Assembly (NCBI GenBank): GCA_947650285.1
Contig: CANTFL010001187.1
Coordinates: 287,427-351,426 of the forward strand
DNA length: 64,000 nt
Reading direction: 5' to 3'
DNA from: Hyaloperonospora brassicae
Taxonomy: Eukaryota; Oomycota; Peronosporomycetes; Peronosporales; Peronosporaceae
Below are positions 1-10,269 of this stretch, one piece after another (within the stretch, counting starts at the first letter, position 1; each line of letters begins with the position of its first letter). Below the pieces are notes generated by a model. It searched no databases. It saw only the letters and a program-made list of their open reading frames with translations, and had not been told where the DNA came from. The translations under genes were made by a program, and so were the position numbers.

Positions 1-70
1 CAGACGACGAGTCGTCTGCCGCAGAGTCGAGCGCAGCAACAGGCTGTGTCGTCTTTGGGTCACCCCGCAT
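1..70 (-). CDS. possible antisense ORF start, left-edge element (partial)
   Basis: An ATG at 70-68 on the minus strand opens a frame that stays open for 23 codons to the window edge. The residues are acidic and serine-rich towards the edge (DSAADDSSS). The start lies 137 bp inside the LTR that begins at 207, close to where antisense ORFs begin in elements A1, A2 and B (61-109 bp inside the 3' LTR). That positional match is the only reason to list it; 23 open codons alone mean little. Confidence 0.25.
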   Translation of the reverse strand, partial: MRGDPKTTQPVAALDSAADDSSS

Positions 71-194
71 AGATAATGTTAACTATGCGAGGCAAAGTCA
101 GAATGAATGAATCTGACCAACAAGTGATCCCCGTCCCGTTGGCATCCAACGGGTGGCCACAATGGTTTCGATAGTCACACGGTGACTATCAGTT

Positions 195-206
195 AAGGGA
201 GGGGGA
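195..206 (+). other. polypurine tract
   Basis: AAGGGAGGGGGA immediately upstream of the LTR start TGTAAC; the usual primer site for plus-strand DNA synthesis, and it fixes the element's orientation as plus. Confidence 0.6.
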
Positions 207-647
207 TGTAACGGGGTAGCCCGTTACATGATGTTGTCACTAAGGATAAAATGATAATAAAGAATATTACGTTGAATATTCTTTTAACAATATCACAGAG
301 CATGATGATATTGTTGAAGATGACCGAGGGTCTACTTATTGGTTGATATCGTGATGATATCAACCCACCAATCGCTGCCAGACGCGCGCAATGGGTTGTG
401 AGTAGACGTCATCATACATTTAGTTACATTTGTATAATCAAGTCAGGACAAATAGAGATACAAGAGTTATAGGACTTAATTATATGAATAACAGTTTTAC
501 TTTTCCTACGACTAGAGTCTTTCACCTTAGTCGTTCTATCTTCCTCTGTGTAGTTCTACACCTAGCTGGGCACTGACTATCAATACAGTCAGTGATAGTA
601 AACTCCGTACTGGTTGATCAGTACGTAGTCGTCGGTGCCCCATTACA
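207..647 (+). mobile_element. LTR, TGTAACGG family, copy 1
   Basis: The copy runs from TGTAACGGG to CCCATTACA, about 441 bp, after a polypurine tract. Its first 22 bp are a perfect hairpin (TGTAACGGG, loop GTAG, CCCGTTACA). It shares scattered blocks with the copy at 749-1194, above all a core around 374-400 containing GACGCGCGCAATGGG, and a pyrimidine-rich stretch near 495-520. The rest has diverged heavily. It is dense in perfect short hairpins: 260-283, 286-315, 341-365, 548-561, 571-594, 606-625. No ORF in it is credible. Confidence 0.6.
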
Positions 648-748
648 CCAAATATAAAGGGGCACCGATGCTTGTACTGACACAGTATAGCTACTGCCTA
701 CACTAACCACAGTGTCGATAAGTATCTCGAAACCTCACGTACACAGTA

Positions 749-1194
749 TGTAATGGGGTGATCCCGTTACATAAAAAATTGGTACGAAAGTACCAATTTT
801 TGAATATTATCTGTTTTGATGATATTCAATTAACATCACTCGAAATGAGTGATGTTATCGGACTATTATCGCTAAGGATAATATCCGTGGAGGGGTCCAC
901 TTCTCGGTTGATCTACGGTGTACATCACCCAACTCAACCACCAAATGCTGCTGGACGCGCGCAATGGGTGGTGAGCGAAGCACTCACATAGGAGAAGATA
1001 GTTCAATATAGTTAGAGTAAGTCAAAATATAGTTTATAAACGTTTTAACTATATTAAATAAACAATTCTACTTTCCCCTCAAGACAGAGCCTTCGAGTTC
1101 TGTTTTGCCTACCGCTTCATCAGTTGCCCTGTGTACGCTTGTCGGGCACACGTCTCCCTTTCTTTAAGTTCACGCAAGGAGTGTTCCCGTTACA
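749..1194 (+). mobile_element. LTR, TGTAACGG family, copy 2
   Basis: It begins TGTAATGGGG and ends TTCCCGTTACA, about 446 bp, similar in length to copy 1. It carries the same core GACGCGCGCAATGGG near 953-968. Its hairpins have other stem sequences than copy 1: 774-801 (12-bp stem, GAAA loop) and 832-856 (10-bp stem). No internal region follows before unrelated sequence, so it is a solo or truncated LTR. The 101 bp between the two copies (648-748) hold no gene. Confidence 0.55.
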
Positions 1195-1289
1195 CTGTAC
1201 GTAAAGGGGGATGACTGACCTACTAAGAACATTTTTTGTAATAGGATGAAGTAGTTGTATTTAATCGTTTGTCAAGATCTAATCGTTAA

Positions 1290-1440
1290 CTTGTTTGGAT
1301 AAAATATTTAATATAGATAAAATACACGCTTCAAATGTACTCAAAAGTCTACTCGATCACCACTCATTGCGCGCGTCTAGCAGCGCTTACTGGCTTAGTC
1401 AATTAATATAATGATCTGTATCGACCAATGCGTGGAGCAG
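1290..1440 (-). repeat. fragment of a TGTAACGG-family LTR, reversed
   Basis: On the minus strand this stretch contains GCTAGACGCGCGCAATGAGT followed by GGTGATCGAGTAGAC, matching the core of the two LTRs to the left. Borders are approximate and neither LTR end is recognisable. Confidence 0.5.
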
Positions 1441-4400
1441 TGCTGAATGTTACGTTCGATGGTACTATTTCTTTAATATCTATTCAGCGCTGTATATATT
1501 CTATAACGATACAAAGGATGTTTTATAGTCATTTGGTGTCACAAGCATGAATAAGTTCATTCGATTACATCACTCCCTCTCTCTCACCATCCGTCACTTG
1601 AGTGAATGAGTGGTAACAGATAGATGATTGGTTGGTTTGGTGAGGTATATTCGGTTACGCAAACGACCCACTACATCCGATATATTCCAGCCATGTTTTT
1701 GAGAGGTAGTGGCAGGTTTTTCAGCTACTGTGGGATTCATGCTGCGATTGTCACCCTCAGGGATTATTGTACACAGTGAGGGGATTGAATCGTGGTAACA
1801 GATAGATGACAGAATGACCTCATCAGGTCACTTCAGGAATGGAGATCACTTTCCGGTCTTTCTTACACCATTTTCGATTCTCACCGGATGGTGAACAAAC
1901 CCATGCAGTGTATAGGTGCTGAGAAGAGATCTGATACTAAGCGGCAGGTGATCGCTTGCTTCTACTGATCAGTTTACAACGTCTACCGGTTCAGGCCTAC
2001 ATGTAATGTCCCACGTATAGCCAATGCACCCGCTGCATCGTCTGCGATGCGAGTACCAAGATCCGCGATGCTTCCGATGTGATATGCACCGATTCTCGTT
2101 AGTCGAACATACCATCCCACTCGAAACCGTTTGCAAAGGCTTATAATGAAAACGGTAGTGCGACGGCGGCGACTTAAGACTCTCTTTTCATGATAACTAT
2201 ATCAGCGAGTCTGACACCCTTATAGATTTCGGGTCGTCTGACGAATCAGACGAATCGTTTTCTGGATCTCGTAAATTGTACATATTTGAGCGCGAAGCGA
2301 GTGACCGGCATGGTGGCCCCTCATATCGTGGTGCTGGCGATGACTTCATTGGGATTCAACGGTTGGCTAAAATCGGAGTGACCGCGACTGTCGTAATGTC
2401 GGTACTTCTGTTGACATCACGCAGGAGAAAATATACAGCGGAATTTTGCCTCTCTCGCCATCGAAGTAGTCGTGAATGCCACCACAGCGGAATTCGGATT
2501 GATGATCAAGGTTGATCACTCATAAGGTAAGACCCTCTTGTTCGATTTTTCAAGACTTTATCTCCTTAATGTCAGTGTGAAAAACTATCGCACTGAACAC
2601 AACTACTTCATCATGTATCTTCTTCGAAGATCGATGGTACAATATAATATGTAGTCGTGACGGTCTCTCGTTGGTAAAATCTTGAGAGGCATTTTTCCAC
2701 AGTGTAGATTGCATTGGCATTGTGTTCTGGCTTGACCAACATCTCGCATCAAATTACTGGAACGAACTACAACCAGTGTGCAGTAAAATATGCATCGTCA
2801 ATATCGAGAGGGAGACTTGTCCTGTCCTTCGTTAGGAAACCACTGTTAAAATTTATTCACAGCCTTAATCGTGCGTGAATGACGGCATTCCTTTCTAATT
2901 ATTCTATAAATAGGCACGCATCTCCTCAGCGATGTAAGAAGGAAGAGTGGTCTTTCAAGCTCTTTACGAGCTCCTTAGGCGTTCGATATACGATGGCCCC
3001 TCTAGACCTTCTGCTAGGCCTCGTCATGTAGACGAAAGATGACACGGACGTCACCCTAATTCGCACCAACGGTTCCAACTGCACCACCAAGGTGGATATT
3101 CGCGCCACTGGACGAATGTCTCCGACGTTCCTTCACGTCTTGGTGGGTAAAGGTGCTAAAGATGCAGTACACTCTAAATCGCTTACCACCGTTCATATTG
3201 ACCAACGTATTTAGTGGTGGTGTCAGATAATTCTGTTTTGGCTCACTAGTCGAACCAGGTTAATATTGCAGAGCTATAAAGTAAAGACAAGTCCTCGTAC
3301 ATGATCGGTACAGGTGCTTAACCCTAATTTATCATGTGTAGAGATTTCGCAAGGACCGTGTAAAGTAATTGCTATGTTTGTGTTTTCACGGTTGATAAAC
3401 GAAAGCTGTTTCCTTCGATTGGTTACATATAACAAGGAATCTATATTAACTTTGTGCATCTATTTGAAAATGTCTACTCCCTACACGTCCAAATGTTTAG
3501 CCTAAATCGGAAACGCAATAATTGTATGGGGCTTCTCGAGCGTAATATTATCTTCACCATCGAAATTGGTCTCTCGTTCACAGCACGGGCGGAGGTGCGC
3601 CAGGTAAGACCTAGAATACGTGCACATCATCCGCGACAGACCAATACTGTATCCGTTGTCTAGGCGACACAGCACAAAAAATCGGCCGATGTACTGAAGT
3701 AGTATTTTGTGGCTACCCAGATAGCCACTACGTGTCTAGGTAGGTCATAATTAGATAGTTATACTAAACTTCTTAGTTGTAAGAACGAACTTTTAATCTT
3801 GTAGACTTGTCAGCGTTTTATTTTTGTCGATTGACCGCTTCCGCGGTGAAGCCTTTGTGTTAATGTGGGGCTCACACAATCGCTGATATGATCCGACTAT
3901 CAGCTAGAGCCCATATGGCCGGCTATTGGAAAGGTTCTCCGATACCGAGCTTTCTTCCATACCTCCTGTATCTGTCGGCAGGTCGGGGTGCACTCTTCCC
4001 GTTCAACGCAAGTCGATGTGAAACATATTTGACTTTAGGATGGACGGGAGGTTGATCGATCAATAATCACCACTCGATCTCGCTCGTTCGTAGGGCTATG
4101 ATATGAGACTCCGGATTTAATAAATATTTACTTTGATCAATAAAGACCGCCTTGGCAAACAATCTTATGTTAAAAATTGATCGACTTGCCTTTCAACCAC
4201 TCAAGCCGTCTAGAGATCTTGTAAATGAACCTCCAATAACTTCCCACGTCGGATCGTATTTGAGGCCTCTTGAGTGTTCTTGACGCGTCGCGACGAGCGA
4301 TTCAGGTTGTACGAAAAGAGGCTCGTAGCAACTCTTAAGTACCTAGGGAGGCAGAAGCAATTCTACCGGGAGAAATGTCGACACGCGTCGTCCAAAGTAA

Positions 4401-5284
4401 CGTAAAAAATTGAATGCTTTGACAGTAAAAAACCTTTTTACTACGTCGATCCTCATCCACATATGTTCTTTCACGTGTCGCTTTGTCTTAAAAGAATTAT
4501 CGTACGAGAGGGTTCCACTTCGTGACTTCGTTTATACAAATCACGATCGCTTATCGGATCACATATCTCCCCAACTCAGTCCATTGTCATCTCTCATCGC
4601 CTTATAATTAATTATCGAATTTCATCCTTTGTCACACAAATTTAACGGGTGCGATAATCTTCAACGATCCAAGCTGATTCAGACTGAGCCGAACGTGCAA
4701 TCCTTCTCAAAATCGCGCCATCACTTGCACACAAAATCCCACGGTTTCTCGCGCCAGCATAAACTATAGCGCTGATCTTCCTTTACGTATATTAGTGTGT
4801 TATATGCGCACGGCGGAGATGCCCTTCTCTTCTTCAGTGAGAGAATCTTTCTCTTCAAAGGTATTTTCGTTCTCAATTCTATTTATAAGCGTCTTTACCA
4901 TCAAGTAAGTCAGTAATATCCATAGGTACTGTTGGGTTTGTCATTTTCTATGCCAATCACATCGACAACGGTGTCAGTCGCGTTGACGTTAAAGTGATGC
5001 GCCATGAGAAAATTGATTTTGTATTTCGCAATCTAGACCCTTTCTTTCTTTGACCCGAGTACCACTCTAACAATGACGGAACACGCGGATAAAAATTTCG
5101 CCATTTATTTATAACGGTGCACACATGGCCGACGCGTCTACAGAGTAAATGATAGAAAAATTTCACGCATATCCGAAAGCTACACTTGCTTGTAAACAAG
5201 TGAATGTAGACTCTACGTATCTTTCAAATACAAGACCGTCACTATCCGTATAACATCAGTTTCCGGATTGTCAGAAGTCGATAA
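1441..5284. other. gene-free stretch, unassigned
   Basis: About 3.8 kb without a gene I can support. All open frames are short (up to about 120 codons) and none resembles a known family. The longest protein-like one is plus strand about 2158-2515: open for 118 codons but with no ATG near its start, an acidic serine-rich first part and a short hydrophobic run. An 18-bp repeat (GTGGTAACAGATAGATGA) occurs near 1611 and 1791. The sequence may be decayed repeat DNA. Confidence 0.5.
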
Positions 5285-6279
5285 TGTGGAGAAGCGCTAA
5301 GGAAGAATGACGAAAGTGTGGATCGCGCAATCCACCTAAAGTGCGAAACCAGTTTGATTGGCGGAGCGCGTACGGAGATGGGCCTATTGGTACGAGACAG
5401 TTGACCAAACGACTGATTGAAGGGAAACTACTGTCCAAGTTGCGCAGGATTGATCTGCCTTCTATCCTGGATACCTCTGGGTGATGTGGATCACATACCG
5501 CGATCCACTGTACCGCTTTCCACTGAACCGCGATTCACTGTGGAGCGATCCACTGTGGAGCAATCCACTGTACCGCGATCCACTATGGAGCGATCCACCA
5601 CGGAGTACCTTCTGTGGACCACATGAGGTAAGAGATGAATGAAATAGACAGGTGGTGCACAACAGTTGACCTAGCGAACAGATGGGCATAGTCAGAGGAT
5701 TTGGATGTGGTTGGTTGACATTATACAGAATCAAATTTGCAACGAAAGACACACGTCGACTTCTCCCGGGCAGGATATTTGTCCTCCCGTTGAATAGATA
5801 GTCACCCACGAATCTGCGAACTTCGCCCTTCGATTGTTTGGCCAGGCGGAACATAAGTTCTTACCCCCTTCCCCACCCCCTCAACTATGATATGACGCAG
5901 GGAACCTAACAGTTCAGATTCAAGATCGCGAGACGGCTCAAGTGGTCAGAAGACTCGCGTATCAAGCATCACCCCTGACAAAGGCGACTCTGGGAGAGCG
6001 CCCAAGTTGCAAGCGATCGAGTGAAAAACTTCCACGCGATCCGCACCTACGTTTGACCGGGTGAAGCATTTCCACCCAATCAACACCTATCCCTAAGACG
6101 TTCAAGCTCAGCTTCAGCTCGAGTTCACCAAGAAGAGCGCTACCCGCCCCATCGACGGATACACAAGGTGATCAAGAAGACACAGAGCACGGAATCGGGG
6201 TACCTCTCCGTTAGTCAGTCGTCCGGGCGCCAGTAGAAAGTCGGGGTCACAAGGAATTTGTGATCACCACTCCATCACA
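5285..6279 (+). repeat. 5' LTR of element A1
   Basis: The LTR begins TGTGGAGAAG and ends CCATCACA, 995 bp. The right end is fixed by comparing three copies: the LTR ending at 38306 stops matching exactly after ATCACA, while the copies at 6279 and 25714 run on into gag. The left end is the point where the match to 24642 begins. It holds a 15-bp minisatellite near 5490-5600 and many GATC motifs. Open frames inside it are chance frames. Confidence 0.8.
5490..5600. repeat. 15-bp minisatellite in LTR
   Basis: Imperfect tandem units of the form GCGATCCACTGTGGA, about 7 copies, some degenerate. The matching place in the next LTR (24860-25045) has more copies, which accounts for most of the 78-bp length difference between these LTRs. 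Confidence 0.75.
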
Positions 6280-6298
6280 ATGGTGCGCGTGCTCGGAT
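6280..6298 (+). other. putative primer-binding site overlapping the gag start codon
   Basis: One base after the LTR end the sequence reads TGGTGCGCGTGCTCGG, beginning TGG as a site complementary to a tRNA CCA end should. The same block follows the LTR at 25714 with two changes. I could not name the matching tRNA. The first ATG of gag (6280-6282) overlaps it. Confidence 0.4.
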
Positions 6299-8632
6299 CT
6301 TTTGGTGACTCGGGATTTTATCGTGAGTCTCTGAGCGAATAAGCCAAGATCAACACTGAACCTGGGATAGAAGCGGCACCGGCAGAGGGATCGTCGCAGA
6401 CGCGTGAAGATGAAGAATCCCCAGATCGTCAAAGTTTTAGGGGGGACTTTGACGACACGAAAAGAAAAGAGGAAGATCGTTCGCACGATCTGGAAGAAAA
6501 ACCCGAACGCCCTCCTGAAGCCCCTTCGGGGGACACCGCGGATCGCACTGCAAATTTCGATCCGCAAGATGAAATTCCTAAGGGAATTCCCAAACGGTTT
6601 TCATTTATATTAGATGAACCATCGGAGATGATGAAGAGAGAGACAAGATGTTCGGAAGAATTTAAGAAGCTGTCTGAGGCGAAACAAGATCGCGATGTTC
6701 ACAAGAACAATCCAGTCGGATGCAAGGTCAAAATGGATACGATGGATCAAGGCTCAAAGTCTGTGGATCGCGAAGTAAGGTTTGAAGATTGGCGATTCGA
6801 CGATCTCAGCCGGGAAAACCATTTGCAGGAGCAGAAGAAATTGTTGTCGAGCAACCCAGTGCTAAAGACAATCAAGCTGAAACTGACCGGATCTTTACGC
6901 GGACCGATATCAGCGCCTAAACCAACTCCCAACGTGTTGAATGCGCTTCGACGTCTAATCAAATTGCAGACTGAGGCAGGGTTCACGGCCGGAACGTTTC
7001 ACGCACAAATTATACCAGATTTCAACCACGATAGAGTGATCGCTACCGTACAGTCGCTGTTCAAGACGTCGAGTCCTTATAGGAATACGTGACCCTGGAA
7101 ACAATTCGATTCCGCCGACCGGCACCATGGATCGGGTTCTTACGCCGATCAAGGAGTTCCCCAAGGATGAACACACTGGATCGTCCCGATATGCTTCAGC
7201 GGAATCGGAAGAGGACTCGAATGATTCGTTCGAGATCTAACGGATATCGCTATACCAAAGAGCGCGCATCTGTTGTAGAAGACGTTTGAACGGAATGGGG
7301 CTCAAGAACAAGTGGGAAGGCCATCGGCAACGCAGTTTATGAACAAGGTGGATTCAGAACAAGTGAATTCCTATTTTCGGGCAGCCATGAAGAAATACGA
7401 GCTTGAACAAGCTCACATGAACGCTGGACGATCGGTTAACCGCCATCCCGAACCGGAGATCCACATGCCGGACATTGACATGGAGTCTGTTGGATCGCGT
7501 CCTAATGGATCGCATGACTATGGTCATAAGCATCGAAAGCAAGGAGGCAAGAGGTTACCTCAGGTGGCGACGGCAGAAGCGGCAGAGATTGGCGGATTCA
7601 CTAACCAAAGGATTCGAATGTCTGCCATTGCCGAACTAATATAATTCTCCGGCCGAGAGAAGAATGAAGAACGGGCGAGGAATTGGATCAGTAAGGTGAA
7701 GTCGGCGTTCCTACGCGATCAAGCGCAAGAAGTGGAGAAGTGCTTAGCGTTCAGCGATCTTCTTACGGGACCGGCGCGTGACTGGTACGACCATATCAGT
7801 CGCTCAAGGAGGACTTCGTGGAAGGCACTTCTGGAAGGCTTCATGGCTAAATATGAAGGGAAGACTAGTGTTTCAGTTGAGAGACTCTACTACCATGCGC
7901 GTAAGCGATCGAACGAGACTCTATTTAAGTACTTGTACCGTCTGAATGTAGCCGCGATCCGGGCAAAGGTCCCGATACGAGATGGCTCGCTCGTCACTCG
8001 CAAGGAGCATGAATATCATTACATTGGTACCTTGGACGATAGCGATCCGGCTAAAATGCTAACGATGTTACTCCTTGACGATGCAGACGATCTGTAAGAA
8101 ACACTGCAAGAATTCGAGAATAAGGAAGTCCAAGAAGCTCACGCCTCTATGGGGTAGAGCAAGTTTCGACATCGTGTTACGTCACAGGCGGCTTAAGTGC
8201 CAGCCAAACCAGCGCGAGCTGTGAGAGCGATCCACGTGGAAAGCGAGAAAAAGTGGATCAGGATTGTATTTTTGCGGATCGGACTCCGACTCGGATCGAA
8301 GCAAAGTATACATGGCTACAGCTGCGGATCGCGCTCAGAAGCCGAAACACCCACTCGTTTGAAGTGATGAAGTCGATCAAGAGAGACACTACGATCGTGG
8401 AAAGTCCTAAACAGTGTGTACGCACTGTGGATCGAAGAGAGATGACAATAGCGGATGTTAGAAGCGACTTAAGTGTCAGAAGTGTGGAGAGTTATCCTGT
8501 GAACAAATGCTACTACGTTTGTTCCGTATGCAAAAACTTCCATGAGGAAGGAAAGTGCCCGATAGATCAGTTTTACAACACGATCCGTCAGTGGTATGTC
8601 CCCACCAAGTATGCAGGAAATTTGCCGGAATA
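6280..8632 (+). pseudogene. degenerate gag of element A1
   Basis: The structural protein of the retroelement. A frame opens with ATG at 6280, right at the LTR border, hits TAA at 6340, then stays open to 7092, acidic and charged at first. After a frame change the conserved capsid-like part (retrotransposon Gag family) lies at about 7640-8090, with the patterns FSDLLTGPARDWYDH and YYHARKRSNETLF. It is broken by a stop at 7642-7644 and another at 8095-8097. The nucleic-acid-binding end (8480-8560) has CxxCxxxHxxxxC (CSVCKNFHEEGKC) and, in a neighbouring frame, CQKC, so a frameshift cuts a larger cysteine cluster. A2 has the same cluster. At least four disabling lesions are visible. Confidence 0.75.
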
Positions 8633-8923
8633 AGCCGAGAAGATGCTAAATTAGGACGCTCGCCAGCTTGAAATCTGGTACGAACCGAGCGTTCTAGGCT
8701 CTGCGTATATGCATTTGTGGAGATGAAGTCGGTCGACGGAAGCGATGACAAACAGGGTGATCTATATAATACATGTGTTTTTTCCAACGGTCTGCGTTCC
8801 ATTTCGAGTGTTAGACGACATGATGAATACGCCCGATCTCCCACCAAGATGAAACTTGTCTTAGTGCCGGGCGAGTCAAGGGGATATTGGAAATACCATA
8901 CACCAGGAAAATAGTTCAAGCAA

Positions 8924-9516
8924 GCTAAAGTAGTTGGAAAGGTTAACTACGAAAATGCTACAATGCTGCTGGACTCCGGATCTGAGATCTTGATCGTGGA
9001 CACCGCTTTTGCTCGTAAGGTGGGATAGGCCATCGACGAGAATCGAAAACAGGAGTGTGTGGGGATCGGTAAAACACTTACATGACCGAAGGACGCACAA
9101 AGATCAAGACCACACTAAACGGATCGCTGGTGGACTACTTTGATTTATGTGTGAGTGATCAATTCATTCAAGAAGCGATCCTGGGCATGGACTTCATATT
9201 ACCCGCAGGTATACGTCTAGATTTAGCGGTTGGGATGCTGGTATTGCCGGATGGAGTGAGAATTCATCTAGCAGGACGCAGACCTCAGTACGAATCGTCG
9301 ATGCAGCTGGTCGTGATCCCGGAACAGCACGTGGTCCTGCCGGTCGGTAGATCGACAGAGATAAGGATTGGCACTGTTCAGTCCAACGCCAAGCTATGGG
9401 TGAGACGCGATCCAACATGGGTACCCCCCGTAACCACTGGGATAGGTCGGATCAAGTACTTTCATCTGACAAATCTCAGCGATAAATATTTACCCTCGAT
9501 CGCGGACCGGCATTAG
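8924..9516 (+). pseudogene. degenerate retroviral-type aspartic protease, A1
   Basis: The domain cuts the Gag-Pol polyprotein and works as a dimer in this family. The catalytic motif LLDSGSEIL is intact (Asp codon 8972-8974), and the closing hydrophobic motif AILGMDF is near 9177-9197. A TAG follows GlyGly at about 9027, and a frameshift near 9078 moves the rest into another frame, which stays open from 9082 to 9516. The tail after the protease (LWVRRDPTWVPP and following) is conserved in A2 (LWVIRDVEW) and seems to belong to this lineage. Confidence 0.7.
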
Positions 9517-10269
9517 GCTGGACTATGGCTGCCGACATGGTTACTCGGTACCCAGGCTACGTCTCAGTTGGATCACAACGGTACAACGAGTGGCGGACTC
9601 TAGCATTTCAAACAACGACAGGAAGATAGGAAGAACTTCCACGCGCATACGCGTGACCGCTGGTGGACCACTCGGCTTACCCTACGCCGACGAAAATTAT
9701 AAGTAGACCATAAGAGAATAATGAATCAACGGACAGTCCGATCCGAGGGGAAAACGTTTTTCCCTGTGTGGAACCACTACCACGTGTCGTTTACACGATC
9801 GAGTAGACGGACGGAGGCGATAGAGTACCCGAGGGAAAAATGGAAGGAGGTAAAACGACTAAGGATATAGATCCCGATCGATTGTATGACAGATCGAGTG
9901 ACGTGATCGACGATCACCATGCGGATCATCGATCAACAAGCGTACTACCTGTGGTTAATGCGATTCACTAACAAACAACGACCAACGGGGCAGGCGATCA
10001 GTTGGTAAAGAGGCCAGACCTTCACCAGATGTAAAGATTGACAAAGAGCCATGTCCGGAGGATGAACACATCGCGGTAAAGCCGGACGTCTTTACATATG
10101 GTCATGAAAGTGGAGAACTGTACGTTGAAGACGAGATCACCACATGGTGGTACTGCCCGACATTGTTACGCCCACTGCCGAAGTTGCGATCGACGATATT
10201 CAGGTAGGCGATCCAGAGGTACCGCTGACTGATATCAAGAACAATTACGACAACTGATCTGGAGTATCA
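9517..10269 (+). pseudogene. protease-RT linker of A1 pol, degenerate
   Basis: The stretch between protease and reverse transcriptase has no long open frame, but pieces read as the same protein as A2 28920-29960: RYNEWRTLAF here against RYDEWQTLAF there. It is rich in acidic residues and in GATC motifs. Another readable piece, VAIDDIQVGDPEVPLTD (10185-10235), leads into the RT. No known domain was recognised. Confidence 0.5.

Larger units (their letters stand above)
1..206 (+). mobile_element. 3' internal end of an LTR retroelement (left edge)
   Basis: This stretch ends in a purine tract (195-206, AAGGGAGGGGGA) directly followed by TGTAACGGG, which is how the internal part of an LTR retroelement meets its 3' LTR. 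No sense-strand protein can be read. It contains several perfect inverted repeats: 1-18, CGCATAG/CTATGCG around 67-90, 135-153 and 170-190. The rest of the element lies outside the window to the left, so its family can only be guessed as Ty3/gypsy from the LTR ends and their likeness to element B. Confidence 0.6.

Noticed and set aside
4957..5199. 80-residue minus-strand ORF in the unassigned stretch
   Set aside because: No recognisable motif, no homologue in the window, and a length expected by chance.
5462..5854. 130-residue minus-strand ORF in the A1 LTR
   Set aside because: It lies wholly within the LTR and its counterpart at 24938-25288 is just a copy of the LTR. No protein features.
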